Assembly: GCA_036752825.1 (NCBI GenBank) | Contig: DAIORV010000098.1 | Span: 1 to 8,333, forward strand | DNA: 8,333 bases | Direction of reading: 5' to 3' | Origin: UBA5177 sp002413265 | Lineage (GTDB): Bacteria > Chloroflexota > UBA5177 | Part shown: positions 1 through 7,454 of the stretch, piece after piece | Numbering within the stretch: the first letter of the stretch is position 1 | How the letters are laid out: every line of letters begins with the position of its first letter | Made by a program: the position numbers and the translations under genes | The notes under the pieces: model-generated | The model's input: the letters and a program-made list of their open reading frames with translations, nothing else | Databases searched by the model: none | What the model was told of the DNA's origin: nothing

Positions 1-189
1 AGCCTCGCGCGTGAAAGCGAAGCGATGGACCTGCGCAACGCCATCAACAGTCTCTCGGGCGTAGCCTCAGTTCATCTGGACCTCGCGTCGCACGCGCTTA
101 GTGTCTACTACGACTCTTCGCACCTCAGCCGCCGGCTCCTTCGAGATTCCATCGAGGGAACCGGCTACGGCCCCGTTGAAGATCGATGA
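1..189 (+). CDS. HMA-like domain protein, C-terminal part (5' end outside window)
   Basis: The frame is open from base 1 to the TGA at 187-189, giving 62 residues of a C-terminus. The pattern of an amphipathic helix, then SLSGVASVHLDL, then LSVYYDSS, then a helix ending in IEGTGYGP matches the second half of the heavy-metal-associated (HMA, ferredoxin-like beta-alpha-beta-beta-alpha-beta) fold of metallochaperones and P1B-ATPase N-termini. Counting back from the Gly-Val of that fold, the two positions that normally hold the metal-binding CxxC cysteines are Arg and Glu here (residues 4-7 read RESE). There is no Cys in the visible part. The fold call is fairly good, but metal binding is doubtful. 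The stop overlaps the fdhD start (ATGA), so the gene is translationally coupled to formate dehydrogenase maturation. It could be the end of a longer protein, because the start lies outside the window. Confidence 0.6.
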   Translation, partial: SLARESEAMDLRNAINSLSGVASVHLDLASHALSVYYDSSHLSRRLLRDSIEGTGYGPVEDR

Positions 190-1124
190 CGATCCCGCAC
201 GTCTACCTCGCAGACAGCGTTTCGAGGCGGCCCGTGGAACAGAGGACCGGAATCCTCTCATACACCGACAACCAGAGCCGCCAGGTCTCCGACGCCGTTG
301 CAGTCGAGGAGCCGCTGGAAATTCGATTCGCAGGCTGCAGTATTGCAGTCACTATGCGGACGCCCGGCGATGACTTCGACCTCACCGCCGGATTCCTCTT
401 AACCGAAGGCCTGATAGACGGAGCGGAAGACATCGCATCGATAACCCACTGTCCCACCGACGATAGGGATTCCGCCGCGAACATCGTCAATGTCAATCCC
501 GTCGATCCCGCGCGCTTGGACCCGGAGCAGTGGAAGCGAAATGTCTACACGACCTCCAGCTGTGGTATCTGCGGACGTGCCAGTATCGACCGCGTCCAGC
601 AGGATGCTACGCCAATCAGCTCAAACCTTCGTCTCACCTGCAGAGACCTCTATCGCCTTTCCCGCGGCCTCATGGAGGCCCAGCGGCTCTTCGCGACCAC
701 CGGTGGCTTGCATGCTGCCGCATTGTTCGACTCCCAGGGGACGCTCCTCGTAGCCCGGGAGGACATTGGCCGGCACAACGCCGTCGACAAGGTCATTGGA
801 GACCGCCTTCGGAAGGGCGCGTTGCCGCTGCATGACACCGTCCTGCTGGTCAGCAGCCGGGCCTCATTCGAGATCGTGCAGAAGGCTTTGATGGTCGGGA
901 TCCCGGTCGTGGCCGCGGTCTCCGCCGCTTCTACTCTGGCCGTGGATCTTGCGCGCGAGTCCGGAATTACCCTGGTCGGCTTCCTGCGCGCCCACGAGAG
1001 AGCCGGGCGCTTCAACGTTTACGCGGGCGCGGAACGAATATTGCCCGACACTACGGCCCCAGGCTTGGCTGAGCCGCCGGAGCGCCGCTCTCGCCCGTTG
1101 TCTTCAAATGCCGGTGGGAAGTGA
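186..1124 (+). CDS. fdhD: Formate dehydrogenase accessory sulfurtransferase FdhD
   Basis: This 312-residue protein has the FdhD family layout. FdhD carries sulfur from a cysteine desulfurase to the bis-MGD cofactor of formate dehydrogenase, which is needed for activity; it acts in the cytoplasm. Seen in the sequence: an N-terminal strand region with DAVAVEEPLEIR, the segment DFDLTAGFLLTEGLI, the catalytic loop SSCGICGRAS with Cys126 and Cys129 (the conserved CxxC of the family), REDIGRHNAVDK around residue 195, and the C-terminal core LLVSSRASFEIVQKA followed by VAAVSAASTLAVDLA. Length is slightly above the usual 260-290 residues, mostly because of an extended N-terminus and a disordered Pro/Arg/Ser-rich tail after about residue 290. 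The ATG at 186 overlaps the stop of the upstream gene as ATGA. Its own Shine-Dalgarno is weak, which fits translational coupling. Its stop overlaps the GTG start of the catalytic subunit. Confidence 0.96.
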   Translation: MTIPHVYLADSVSRRPVEQRTGILSYTDNQSRQVSDAVAVEEPLEIRFAGCSIAVTMRTPGDDFDLTAGFLLTEGLIDGAEDIASITHCPTDDRDSAANIVNVNPVDPARLDPEQWKRNVYTTSSCGICGRASIDRVQQDATPISSNLRLTCRDLYRLSRGLMEAQRLFATTGGLHAAALFDSQGTLLVAREDIGRHNAVDKVIGDRLRKGALPLHDTVLLVSSRASFEIVQKALMVGIPVVAAVSAASTLAVDLARESGITLVGFLRAHERAGRFNVYAGAERILPDTTAPGLAEPPERRSRPLSSNAGGK

Positions 1125-4100
1125 ACTTGGCCCTGAAGAAGCGGTCCCTCGTCCGACGGTTGAGATCCCATGTAGGGATCGTCCCTGAGAGGGCGCTAAG
1201 TCCCCAGACCGAAAACATTCGATCCCGGCTGCAGGGCGCCGAGGTAAGTGTCAGTGTGTGCCCGTACTGCGCTGTCGGCTGCTCTCAGCTGGTCTACCAC
1301 CGCGAAGGCAAGCTGCTCTCCATTGAGGGCAATTATGAGAGCTTCATCAGCGGCGGAACCCTTTGTCCCAAGGGCTCGGCGACGTACGGACTGGTCGTAA
1401 ACCCTCGCCGTGAAACCAAAGTGAAATATCGCGCCCCCGGCGGCGACCACTGGCAAGAGGTTTCACTCGAGTGGGCCATGGAGCGCATCGCCCAGCTGGT
1501 GAAGAAGGCACGCGACGAGACCTTCGTTCACCAGACCCCCGATGGCCGCACGGTGAACCGCACCACCGGCATCGCTCACCTCGGTGGCGCCACCCTCGAC
1601 AACGAAGAAAACTACCTGATCAAGAAGCTCTTCGCCGCTGGCCTGGGGATGGTCTACATCGAGAACCAGGCTCGCATATGACACAGCTCCACAGTGCCCG
1701 GTCTGGGCGCACGACTCGGACGCGGCGGGGCCACGACGGCGGAGAACGACCTGGCGAACTCCGACTGCGTCATCATCATGGGTTCCAACATGGCCGAGAA
1801 CCACCCGGTCTGCTTCCGTTTTGTGGTGAAGGCCCGTGAGCGGGGAGCCAGGATCATCCACGTCGATCCGCGCTTCACACGCACCTCCGCCTTGGCCGAT
1901 CAATTCGTTCGCATCCGGCCGGGGTCGGACATCGTCTTCCTCGGCGGCCTCATCAACTACGTCATCCAGCACGAAACGTACTTCAAGGAATACGTCGCCG
2001 CGTACACCAATGCCGCGAACCTGATCACGCGTGAGTTTCAGGATACTGAGGACCTGGAAGGCCTCTTCTCCGGCTGGGACGCCGAGCACCATCGCTACAG
2101 CAGTGCGACGTGGCAGTACCAGGGCCAGGAACAGGCGCCCTCGCCTGGAATGCATCAGCAGTTCGGGAGCATGTCATTCTCCCAGCGGGTGGGCAATCTG
2201 GGAGGCGAATGGCCCCCACCCCGGGATCCGACCATGCAGGACCCCAGCTGCGTCTTCCAGATTCTCAAGCGACATTTCGCCCGATACACGCCGGAGATGA
2301 TCGAGGCATCCTGCGGCGTCCCCACCGAGGATTTTCTGAAGGTTGCTCGGGCCATCTCCGACAACTCGGGGCGCGATCGCACCACCGCCTTTTGCTATGC
2401 GGTCGGGTGGACGCAGCACACCAAAGGTCCCCAGATCATTGCCGCCTGCGCGATCCTCCAGCTCCTCATGGGCAATGTGGGCCGACCGGGCGGCGGCATC
2501 CTCGCCCTACGAGGTCACGCCGGCATTCAGGGTTCCACAGATATCCCAACCCTGTACGACATCCTCCCCGGCTATCTCGCCATGCCGAATACCTTCGACG
2601 AGCACGGCACCTTGGCCGGGTATCTACAGGAAGAGACCCCGAAGACAGGCTACTGGCACAACCTGCCGAAGTTCATGGTGTCTCTTCTCAAAGCCTATTA
2701 CGGCGAGAACGCCACCGCGGAAAACGACTATTGCTACGACCTCTTGCCAAAGATCAGTGCGGACTATTCGGTGTTCCCCATGTTCCTCGCCGCTCACGAC
2801 CGCCTGATCAAAGGCATGTTTCTCATGGGACAGAATCCGGCCGTCGGCAACATGGATGCCGGCTTCATGCGAGAAGCGCTTGGCCGGCTCGACTGGCTGG
2901 TGGTGCGAGATCTCTTCGAGATCGAATCCGCAAATTTCTGGCGCGACTCACCCGAAGTGCGCTCCGGCAAATTGCGCACGGAGGACATTGAGACCGAAGT
3001 CTTCCTTATGCCGGCGGCAGTCGTCTCCGAGAAGAACGGCACCTTCACCAACACTCAGCGCCTGATCCAGTGGCACGACAAATCCCTCGACCCGCCTGGG
3101 AATGCAACCACTGAGCCGTGGTTCCTCTACCACCTCGGCCGGCGGCTTCGCGAGCTGTATGCAGACGAGGACACTCCCCAAGCCCGCCAGCTTCGCACCC
3201 TCGACTGGAGCTATTCACTCGAACGAGATGGCCGCGGCATGGAAGAACCGTTGGTCGAGGACATCCTCAAAGAGATCAACGGCTACACCGTCGCCGACCG
3301 AAAGCAGCTTCCGGGATTCGACGCCTGCAAAGACGATGGCTCGACCGCCTGTGGATGCTGGATCTACAGCGGCGTCTATCCCGATGAGGAGAGGAATCTT
3401 GCCCGCAGCCGTGTGAGTGACGATCGGTACTCGCTCGGCTGGGGCTTTGCCTGGCCCGCGAACCGACGAATCCTCTACAACCGCGCCTCCGCCGACCCCG
3501 AAGGCCGCCCATGGTCCGAGCGCAAGAAGCTTATCTGGTGGGACGAGGACCAGCATCAATGGACCGGCTACGACACACCCGATTTCCCTGTCGGCAAAGC
3601 CCCCAACACTCCCGTCAAGAAAGGTGGCGAAGGCATGGACGGGCTCTCCGGCGCCGATCCATTCATCATGATGGGCGACGGCCGAGGATGGCTATTTGCT
3701 CCAGCCGGCCTTCGCGACGGCCCCCTGCCCGCACATTACGAGCCGGTGGAGTCGCCCGTCACAAACACCGTCTACAGCCAACAACGCAATCCCACCTTTA
3801 AGTGGTGGCCGCGCGCCGGCAATCAGCTCGCCACCCGGCACGACCCTGAGTATCCCTACGTCGCGACCACCTACCGCCTCACCGAGCTTCACACCGCAGG
3901 TGGCATGAGTCGCTTCACGCCCTGGCTCTCCGAGCTTCAGCCCGAGTTCTTTGTCGAGATCAGTCCCCGTCTTGCCGGCCAGGTTGGCGTCGACAACGGC
4001 GATCGCGTGGTGATCTCCACACCCCGAGCACAGGTGGAAGCGCGCGCCCTCGTGACCGAGCGAATGCAGCCTTTGAAGCTTGGAGAGCAAGTGGTCGAGA

Positions 4101-4249
4101 CTGTTGGGCTCCCCTACCACTGGGGCTATTCCGGCGTCGTAAAGGGCGACGCGGCCAACGACCTGGCATCCATGGTTGGCGATTCCAACGTCTCGATCGA
4201 AGAGGCCAAGGCCTTCACCTGCAACCTTCGCAAGGCGAGGACGAAATGA
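1121..4249 (+). CDS. fdhA: Formate dehydrogenase catalytic subunit, selenocysteine-containing (UGA read through at codon 187)
   Basis: This gene encodes the formate-oxidising subunit (FdnG/FdoG class), a molybdopterin oxidoreductase with bis-MGD and one [4Fe-4S] cluster. It runs from GTG 1121 to TGA 4247-4249 and gives 1042 residues, including Sec187 at the in-frame TGA 1679-1681; E. coli FdnG is about 1015. Cluster ligands are Cys47, Cys50, Cys54 and Cys82, followed by the conserved Lys84 of CPKG. The active-site motif reads NQARI-U-HSSTVPG, with His188 after Sec. The frame is the same before and after the TGA, and both sides are clearly family sequence, so ending the gene at 1681 or starting it at 1694 would be wrong. 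The C-terminal dinucleotide-binding domain spans roughly residues 905-1030 (TELHTAGGMSR, LPYHWGYSG). The 46 residues before Cys47 contain arginines but no clear Tat SRRxFLK motif or hydrophobic core, so export is uncertain. GTGA overlaps the fdhD stop and ATGA overlaps the fdhB start. Confidence 0.96.
1679..1710 (+). promoter_or_regulatory. Selenocysteine UGA codon with bacterial SECIS hairpin
   Basis: TGA at 1679-1681 is followed by C. Downstream, 1694-1699 (GTGCCC) pairs with 1705-1710 (GGGCGC), with one G-U pair, and closes a five-base loop GGTCT at 1700-1704. The loop begins 19 bases after the UGA, the same loop sequence and distance as I recall for E. coli fdhF. A U lies 14 bases after UGA (1695), at the place of the fdhF bulged U. 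In bacteria SelB binds this kind of loop and delivers Sec-tRNA to UGA. The stem is short and I could not compute its stability, but the protein context independently demands Sec here. Confidence 0.9.
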
Positions 4250-5034
4250 GCGTCGGCGGCAAAGGCTTCTTCACCGACACCTCGCTCTGCATCGGCTGCA
4301 AAGCCTGCGAGGTCGCCTGCAAGCAGTGGAACCAGCTCCCGATGGAGGAACCGGTCTGGACGGGCTTCAGCTACGACAATACGCAGCAGCTAGGGGCCAC
4401 CACCTGGCGGCACGTCTCCTTCGCTGAGGTACCGGGAGAGGGTGGGCCCGGTGGGCAGACCGCCTGGATGATGATGAGCGACGTCTGCAAGCACTGCGAG
4501 CACGCGGGCTGCCTCGAGGCCTGTCCCACCGGGGCGATCATGCGAACGGAGTTCAATACCGTCGTCGTCCAGCAAGACGTTTGCAACGGCTGCAATTACT
4601 GCGTCCCAGCCTGTCCGTACGGCGTCATCGAAGTGCACATGCAGGGTCCCTCAGCGGACGGCAAGGCGCACAAATGCACACTCTGCTACGACCGTCTCTC
4701 AGATGGTCTGGAACCGGCCTGTGCCAAGGCCTGCCCCACCGATTCGATCGTCTTCGGGGACGTGATCCAACTGCAGGCTCGAGCAGAATCTCGAGTCAAG
4801 ACGCTTCGCGAAAAGGGTTTGAACGCCTACCTCTACGGCACCGAAGAAGTTGGCGGTGGACGCGGCATCGGACGGCTAGGCGCCGGTTTCCTGCTACTGG
4901 ACGAGCCTCAGCACTACAACCTGCCGGAGCGGCCCGTGCTCCCGCAAAAGAGAACCCTTCCCGGCGTGATCTCCCTGACCCTCACCGCCGTGGGCCTAGC
5001 CGCGGCCACCGCCTGGTCGCTGAGGAAAGGCTGA
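4246..5034 (+). CDS. fdhB: Formate dehydrogenase iron-sulfur (beta) subunit with C-terminal membrane helix
   Basis: This 262-residue electron-transfer subunit carries four [4Fe-4S] clusters between the catalytic subunit and the membrane partner. Sixteen cysteines fall in four groups: C15/C18/C21/C25, C81/C84/C89/C93, C113/C116/C119/C123 and C144/C147/C159/C163. This is the FdnH/HybA/NrfC-like pattern. A single hydrophobic segment at about residues 239-257 ends in SLRKG, matching the C-terminal anchoring helix of FdnH. The E. coli protein is about 294 residues, so this one is a little shorter at the N-terminus and in the linkers. ATG 4246 overlaps the alpha-subunit stop (ATGA) and is preceded by GAGG at 4237-4240. 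There is no Tat signal, as is usual for this subunit. The C-terminal anchor implies a membrane-bound complex rather than a soluble formate dehydrogenase. Confidence 0.95.
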   Translation: MSVGGKGFFTDTSLCIGCKACEVACKQWNQLPMEEPVWTGFSYDNTQQLGATTWRHVSFAEVPGEGGPGGQTAWMMMSDVCKHCEHAGCLEACPTGAIMRTEFNTVVVQQDVCNGCNYCVPACPYGVIEVHMQGPSADGKAHKCTLCYDRLSDGLEPACAKACPTDSIVFGDVIQLQARAESRVKTLREKGLNAYLYGTEEVGGGRGIGRLGAGFLLLDEPQHYNLPERPVLPQKRTLPGVISLTLTAVGLAAATAWSLRKG

Positions 5035-5036
5035 AC

Positions 5037-6014
5037 GTGCCTGCCGAAAACGAACACAGGTCGAAGACGGCGACTGCTCAACTGGGAGACTCGTATTACG
5101 GCTTGCCCGTCGTCAAAGCGCCACACTGGCGCTGGCTTGTCATCTTTTATTTCTTCTTGGGCGGGATCTCCGGCGCATCGTTCACCATCGGCACGGTAGC
5201 CAACCTGTTCGGCAGAAACCGAGCCGTGGAGCGTGCGGCACGCTACGTGTCCGTAGCAGCCCTTATCCCCTGCCCGCCGCTGCTGATCCTTGATCTGGGG
5301 AGGCCCGAGCGCTTCATGAACATGCTTCGGGTCGTCAAGCTGAAGTCGCCGATGTCGCTGGGATCCTGGGCGCTTTCCGGCTTGGGAGCCTGCGTCAGTA
5401 TAGAAGCGGGCTTGCAGATCGCTTCTGATCTCGCCGGTCGCAGGGTTGCGCAAAGGCTCCGCGATGCCGTTGGCATCCTGGGTCTGCCCTTCTCCATCTT
5501 TCTGTCCGGGTACACGGGCGTCCTGCTCGCCGCGACCAACATACCGCTCTGGTGGCGAGCGTCTCCTTTCTTGGCGCCCACCTTTGTCTCCAGTGCCTTC
5601 TCGACCTCATTCGCCTGTATCTCGCAATTCCTTCAGGTGTACGGCCTGGGCGATGCAAGTACCTTCCGCAAGCTCAACCGCGCCGAGACCGTGTGCTTGA
5701 CGGTTGAGATCGCGCTTCTGTCTTCCATGCTGGCGAGACTCGGCAGTATCGGAGAGCCGCTGCGCGCGGGAAGACTTGGTCGGATATTCTGGCCGGTTAC
5801 TTTCGTGGGAGGCCTGATTGTCCCGCTCGGGATCCAGCTCACGGGACCCATTCACGGCACAAACACGAGATCAGGCCGCCGGCGGGTAGCTGCCGGACTC
5901 ACCCTTCTCGGCGGCTTCTCGTTGCGCGCGCTGATGATCTTTGCGGGTCGCGAATCGGCCCGACGGCCGAATGACTACTTCCTCTTGACCAAAGGCATTC
6001 GGAGCGACGATTGA
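5037..6014 (+). CDS. nrfD: NrfD/PsrC-type membrane subunit of the formate dehydrogenase
   Basis: This 325-residue integral membrane protein is probably the quinone-reactive anchor that accepts electrons from FdhB. The family signature is clear: SYYGLPVVKAPHWRW at residues 19-33, then a first helix with FFLGGISGASF, then LDLGRPERFMNMLRV around residues 85-99, then KSPMSLGSWAL. About eight hydrophobic segments can be traced (roughly 32-57, 70-86, 107-126, 144-165, 178-203, 219-237, 249-270, 283-303). NrfD proteins bind no heme, unlike the cytochrome b556 subunit FdnI of E. coli. I chose GTG 5037 because GAGGAAAGG at 5022-5030 gives a strong Shine-Dalgarno six bases upstream and the sequence starts two bases after the fdhB stop. 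The same frame stays open far upstream, but only as an overlap with fdhB, so a longer protein is not supported. The stop overlaps the next gene as TTGA. Confidence 0.92.
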   Translation: MPAENEHRSKTATAQLGDSYYGLPVVKAPHWRWLVIFYFFLGGISGASFTIGTVANLFGRNRAVERAARYVSVAALIPCPPLLILDLGRPERFMNMLRVVKLKSPMSLGSWALSGLGACVSIEAGLQIASDLAGRRVAQRLRDAVGILGLPFSIFLSGYTGVLLAATNIPLWWRASPFLAPTFVSSAFSTSFACISQFLQVYGLGDASTFRKLNRAETVCLTVEIALLSSMLARLGSIGEPLRAGRLGRIFWPVTFVGGLIVPLGIQLTGPIHGTNTRSGRRRVAAGLTLLGGFSLRALMIFAGRESARRPNDYFLLTKGIRSDD

Positions 6015-6469
6015 CGGCTCGACCACGCCTCTACCTTCGCCTCGGCATGGACGCCTACAACGCCAGGCAAGACCGCTATCTCGGCACCGTAGTCGGGGTC
6101 ACTCACGCACCGAGCAGTGAGCCCCCACCCGGAAAGCCGGAAAAAAGTGGAAGCGCCGGCATCGGGTCCGATGTTGCCCTCATCCACGAAGAGGGCCACC
6201 GGGCCGGTCACGCCGGGCACAGAGCTACACGAATGTTAGGCGAGGAGATGGGACCTGTGCCGACCATGGCTCTTGGTAACACCGGTCCCCTACGACAGTC
6301 TGCAGCAGAAGTCTACGGCACGCGCATTCAAGACCTCGCCCCAGACGTCTCGCACTTCCTCCTCCGCCCCGGCCGCCTCAACCTCGGCCCGCTGACCTCG
6401 CCGATCGAAGTCCCCGTCTCCGACATCCTGAGCATCTCAATGGATCGGATCGTCCTGGACTGGGACTAG
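6011..6469 (+). CDS. PRC-barrel-like protein with His-rich insert, last gene of the formate dehydrogenase operon
   Basis: This 152-residue soluble protein has no confident function. The ends look like the two halves of a PRC-barrel: LGMDAYNARQDRYLGTVVGV at residues 11-30 and VPVSDILSISMDRIVLDWD at 134-152. Between them lies a long low-complexity insert: Pro/Gly/Ser-rich at 34-52, then a His-rich run HEEGHRAGHAGH at 59-70, then VYGTRIQDLAPDVSHFLL. Known PRC-barrels serve in RNA processing (RimM) or as small adaptors, and neither role can be inferred here. I chose TTG 6011 because GGAG at 6001-6004 sits six bases upstream and the start overlaps the nrfD stop (TTGA), the same coupling used in the rest of the operon. 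An ATG at 6047 would cut into the first strand. Its position suggests an accessory role in the complex, perhaps metal or assembly related, but that is a guess from context. Confidence 0.65.
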   Translation: MTARPRLYLRLGMDAYNARQDRYLGTVVGVTHAPSSEPPPGKPEKSGSAGIGSDVALIHEEGHRAGHAGHRATRMLGEEMGPVPTMALGNTGPLRQSAAEVYGTRIQDLAPDVSHFLLRPGRLNLGPLTSPIEVPVSDILSISMDRIVLDWD

Positions 6470-6474
6470 ATCGA

Positions 6475-6514
6475 TTCCAACATTCCAGATGTCGTGTAGT
6501 CTCGTACGTTGGAA
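6475..6514 (+). repeat. 7-bp inverted repeat spanning the 5' end of the phosphotransferase-like gene
   Basis: TTCCAAC at 6475-6481 and GTTGGAA at 6508-6514 are perfect inverted repeats with a 26-base spacer. In RNA the right arm would bury the TTG start at 6509. There is no T-run, so it is not a standard terminator. It may be a chance match. Confidence 0.3.
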
Positions 6515-7269
6515 GGGCCAGGTGAACGGCGCTTCGATTTGAGCGCTGCGAAGGCGACCGCAATCGAGGCCGCGCGGACGTGGCAGCTCGAGCTCGAGGA
6601 GCCGTTCGCGTTGTCGTTCGTTTCCTATGTTGCGCCTGCGGGGCGCGCCGTGCTCAAGGTGGCGTGGGAAGGAGACGGCGAGTCGCTCCACGAGGGCGAG
6701 GCACTCGAGCTCTGGAACGGCGACGGCGCCGTGCGACTTCTCCGGCGGTCGGGGCGTGCACTTCTCGAGGAGCGTGCGCTGCCAGGCCATGACCTCTCGG
6801 CATTGCCCGATGCCGAGGCAACCGCCATCGCCGTCGACCTCGCATCACGCCTGTGGCGTCGTGCAGGCCCGCCTTTCCGGCCCGTTGCACCCGAGCTTCC
6901 GCGCTGGCTCGACGTGGCGGAGCGAAAGGGCGTGAGCTCGTTCCGTTCGCGCGCCGGCTACTCGGCGAGCTCGAGGCGGGCGCGGACTGGCTCGTGCATG
7001 GCGACTTCCACCACCACAACATGCTTCGCCACGGCGAGCAATTCGTTGCGATTGATCCGAAGCCGTACCTCGCCGATCGCGAATACGACCTGCCCTCGTT
7101 TCTCTGGAATCCACGCGACAACCGGATGGAGGACTGCGAACAGACCGAGCGGCGCATCGCGGCGTTCGTCGCGGCGGGTCTCGACGACTTCCGGATCCGC
7201 GCGTGGACGGTGATTAGGGGCGCGTATCTACGGCCCGAGTTGGCCGACCAGATCAAGGCGCTCCTCTAG
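6509..7269 (+). pseudogene. Aminoglycoside/hydroxyurea phosphotransferase-like kinase, frame disrupted (-1 at 6925-6931)
   Basis: Two overlapping frames together make one kinase-like protein of about 253 residues, resembling the StrB/APH(6) antibiotic-kinase family. The first frame (from TTG 6509) has FVSYVAPAGRAVLKV, the nucleotide-binding Lys region, then GEALELWNGDGAVRLL. The second frame (to TAG 7267-7269) has the catalytic loop HGDFHHHN (His164 to Asn171 in the joined protein) and IDPKPYLADREYDLP with the metal-binding Asp183. A -1 shift at A AAG GGC (6925-6931) joins them smoothly as AERKGRELVPFARR. Upstream of the TTG the frame reads IPDVV, TAG (6497-6499), SRTLEG, which looks like the natural N-terminus interrupted by an amber. 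No good Shine-Dalgarno is visible. Two lesions favour a decayed gene; a single-base sequencing error or programmed frameshifting remain possible. Its codon pattern (many gag/ctc/gcg) differs somewhat from the operon. The substrate is unknown. Confidence 0.8.
6925..6931 (+). other. X XXY YYZ slippery heptamer A AAG GGC at the frame junction
   Basis: The zero frame reads AAG GGC and the -1 frame reads AAA GGG, so both codons can re-pair. The phase is right for -1 frameshifting, and the shift gives the correct kinase continuation. A one-base loss from the A or G run would leave the same picture. Confidence 0.45.
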
Positions 7270-7316
7270 CGGAACAGATTTGGTGTGAACCGCCTCGACC
7301 ATCGGTAAGGTGAAAT

Positions 7317-7424
7317 ATGACGGTGATACGTGCTCGCCGCACCCTACTTCAAGCCAACTGTTGTGGCCCAAGCCGGGGCCGGCCGGCGAGGAGGCAAAGA
7401 TGTGCAGGCGGAACGATCACCTAG
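7317..7424 (+). CDS. Candidate leader peptide with tandem Cys (35 aa)
   Basis: ATG 7317 is preceded by AAGGTG at 7307-7312 with a four-base spacer. The 35-residue product begins MTVIRARRTLLQANCCGP and ends at TAG 7422-7424. The Cys pair is encoded TGT TGT at 7359-7364. It matches no protein family I know and is Arg-rich, as short actinobacterial leader peptides often are. Its value is positional: it lies in the leader of a sulfur/selenium-related gene, upstream of a terminator hairpin, with regulatory-looking codons 17 bases before a possible antiterminator arm. A short ORF of this size can arise by chance in GC-rich DNA. Confidence 0.35.
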   Translation: MTVIRARRTLLQANCCGPSRGRPARRQRCAGGTIT

Positions 7425-7454
7425 CTGCAGGCACTCGCCAGGCAGACGCCGGTC
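7381..7454 (+). promoter_or_regulatory. Possible antiterminator pairing (7381-7388 with 7447-7454)
   Basis: GGCCGGCG at 7381-7388 can pair with CGCCGGTC at 7447-7454 over eight bases, including one G-U. The right arm is the 5' half of the terminator stem at 7447-7457, so the two structures exclude each other. The left arm begins 17 bases after the TGT TGT codons of the small ORF, about where a ribosome stalled on them would leave RNA exposed. This is the classic attenuator layout, but GC-rich arms pair easily by chance. Confidence 0.35.

Noticed and set aside
1463..2155. A long antisense ORF (230 residues) and other long ORFs opposite the alpha subunit
   Set aside because: They are low-complexity Arg/Val/Gly shadows typical of GC-rich third-position bias, lie opposite a well-supported gene and have no recognisable domain.
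1694..4249. A separate 851-residue oxidoreductase starting at GTG 1694
   Set aside because: It is the same frame as the 1121 ORF across one TGA, lacks the iron-sulfur motif, and its GTG is part of the SECIS hairpin; it is the C-terminal part of the selenoprotein.
4581..6014. A 477-residue version of the NrfD protein starting inside fdhB
   Set aside because: The first 152 codons are an out-of-frame overlap with fdhB and give Arg/Ser-rich non-protein-like sequence; GTG 5037 has a strong Shine-Dalgarno and starts the recognisable protein.
7281..7312. A promoter made of TTGGTG and TAAGGT upstream of the leader ORF
   Set aside because: The spacing is about 20 bases, longer than a usual 16-18, and the -10 is also part of the Shine-Dalgarno region; too weak to call.
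7377..7384. GGCCGGCC palindrome as an operator or recombination site
   Set aside because: An eight-base GC palindrome is expected by chance in such DNA and no flanking repeats support a site; part of it is better explained as a possible antiterminator arm.
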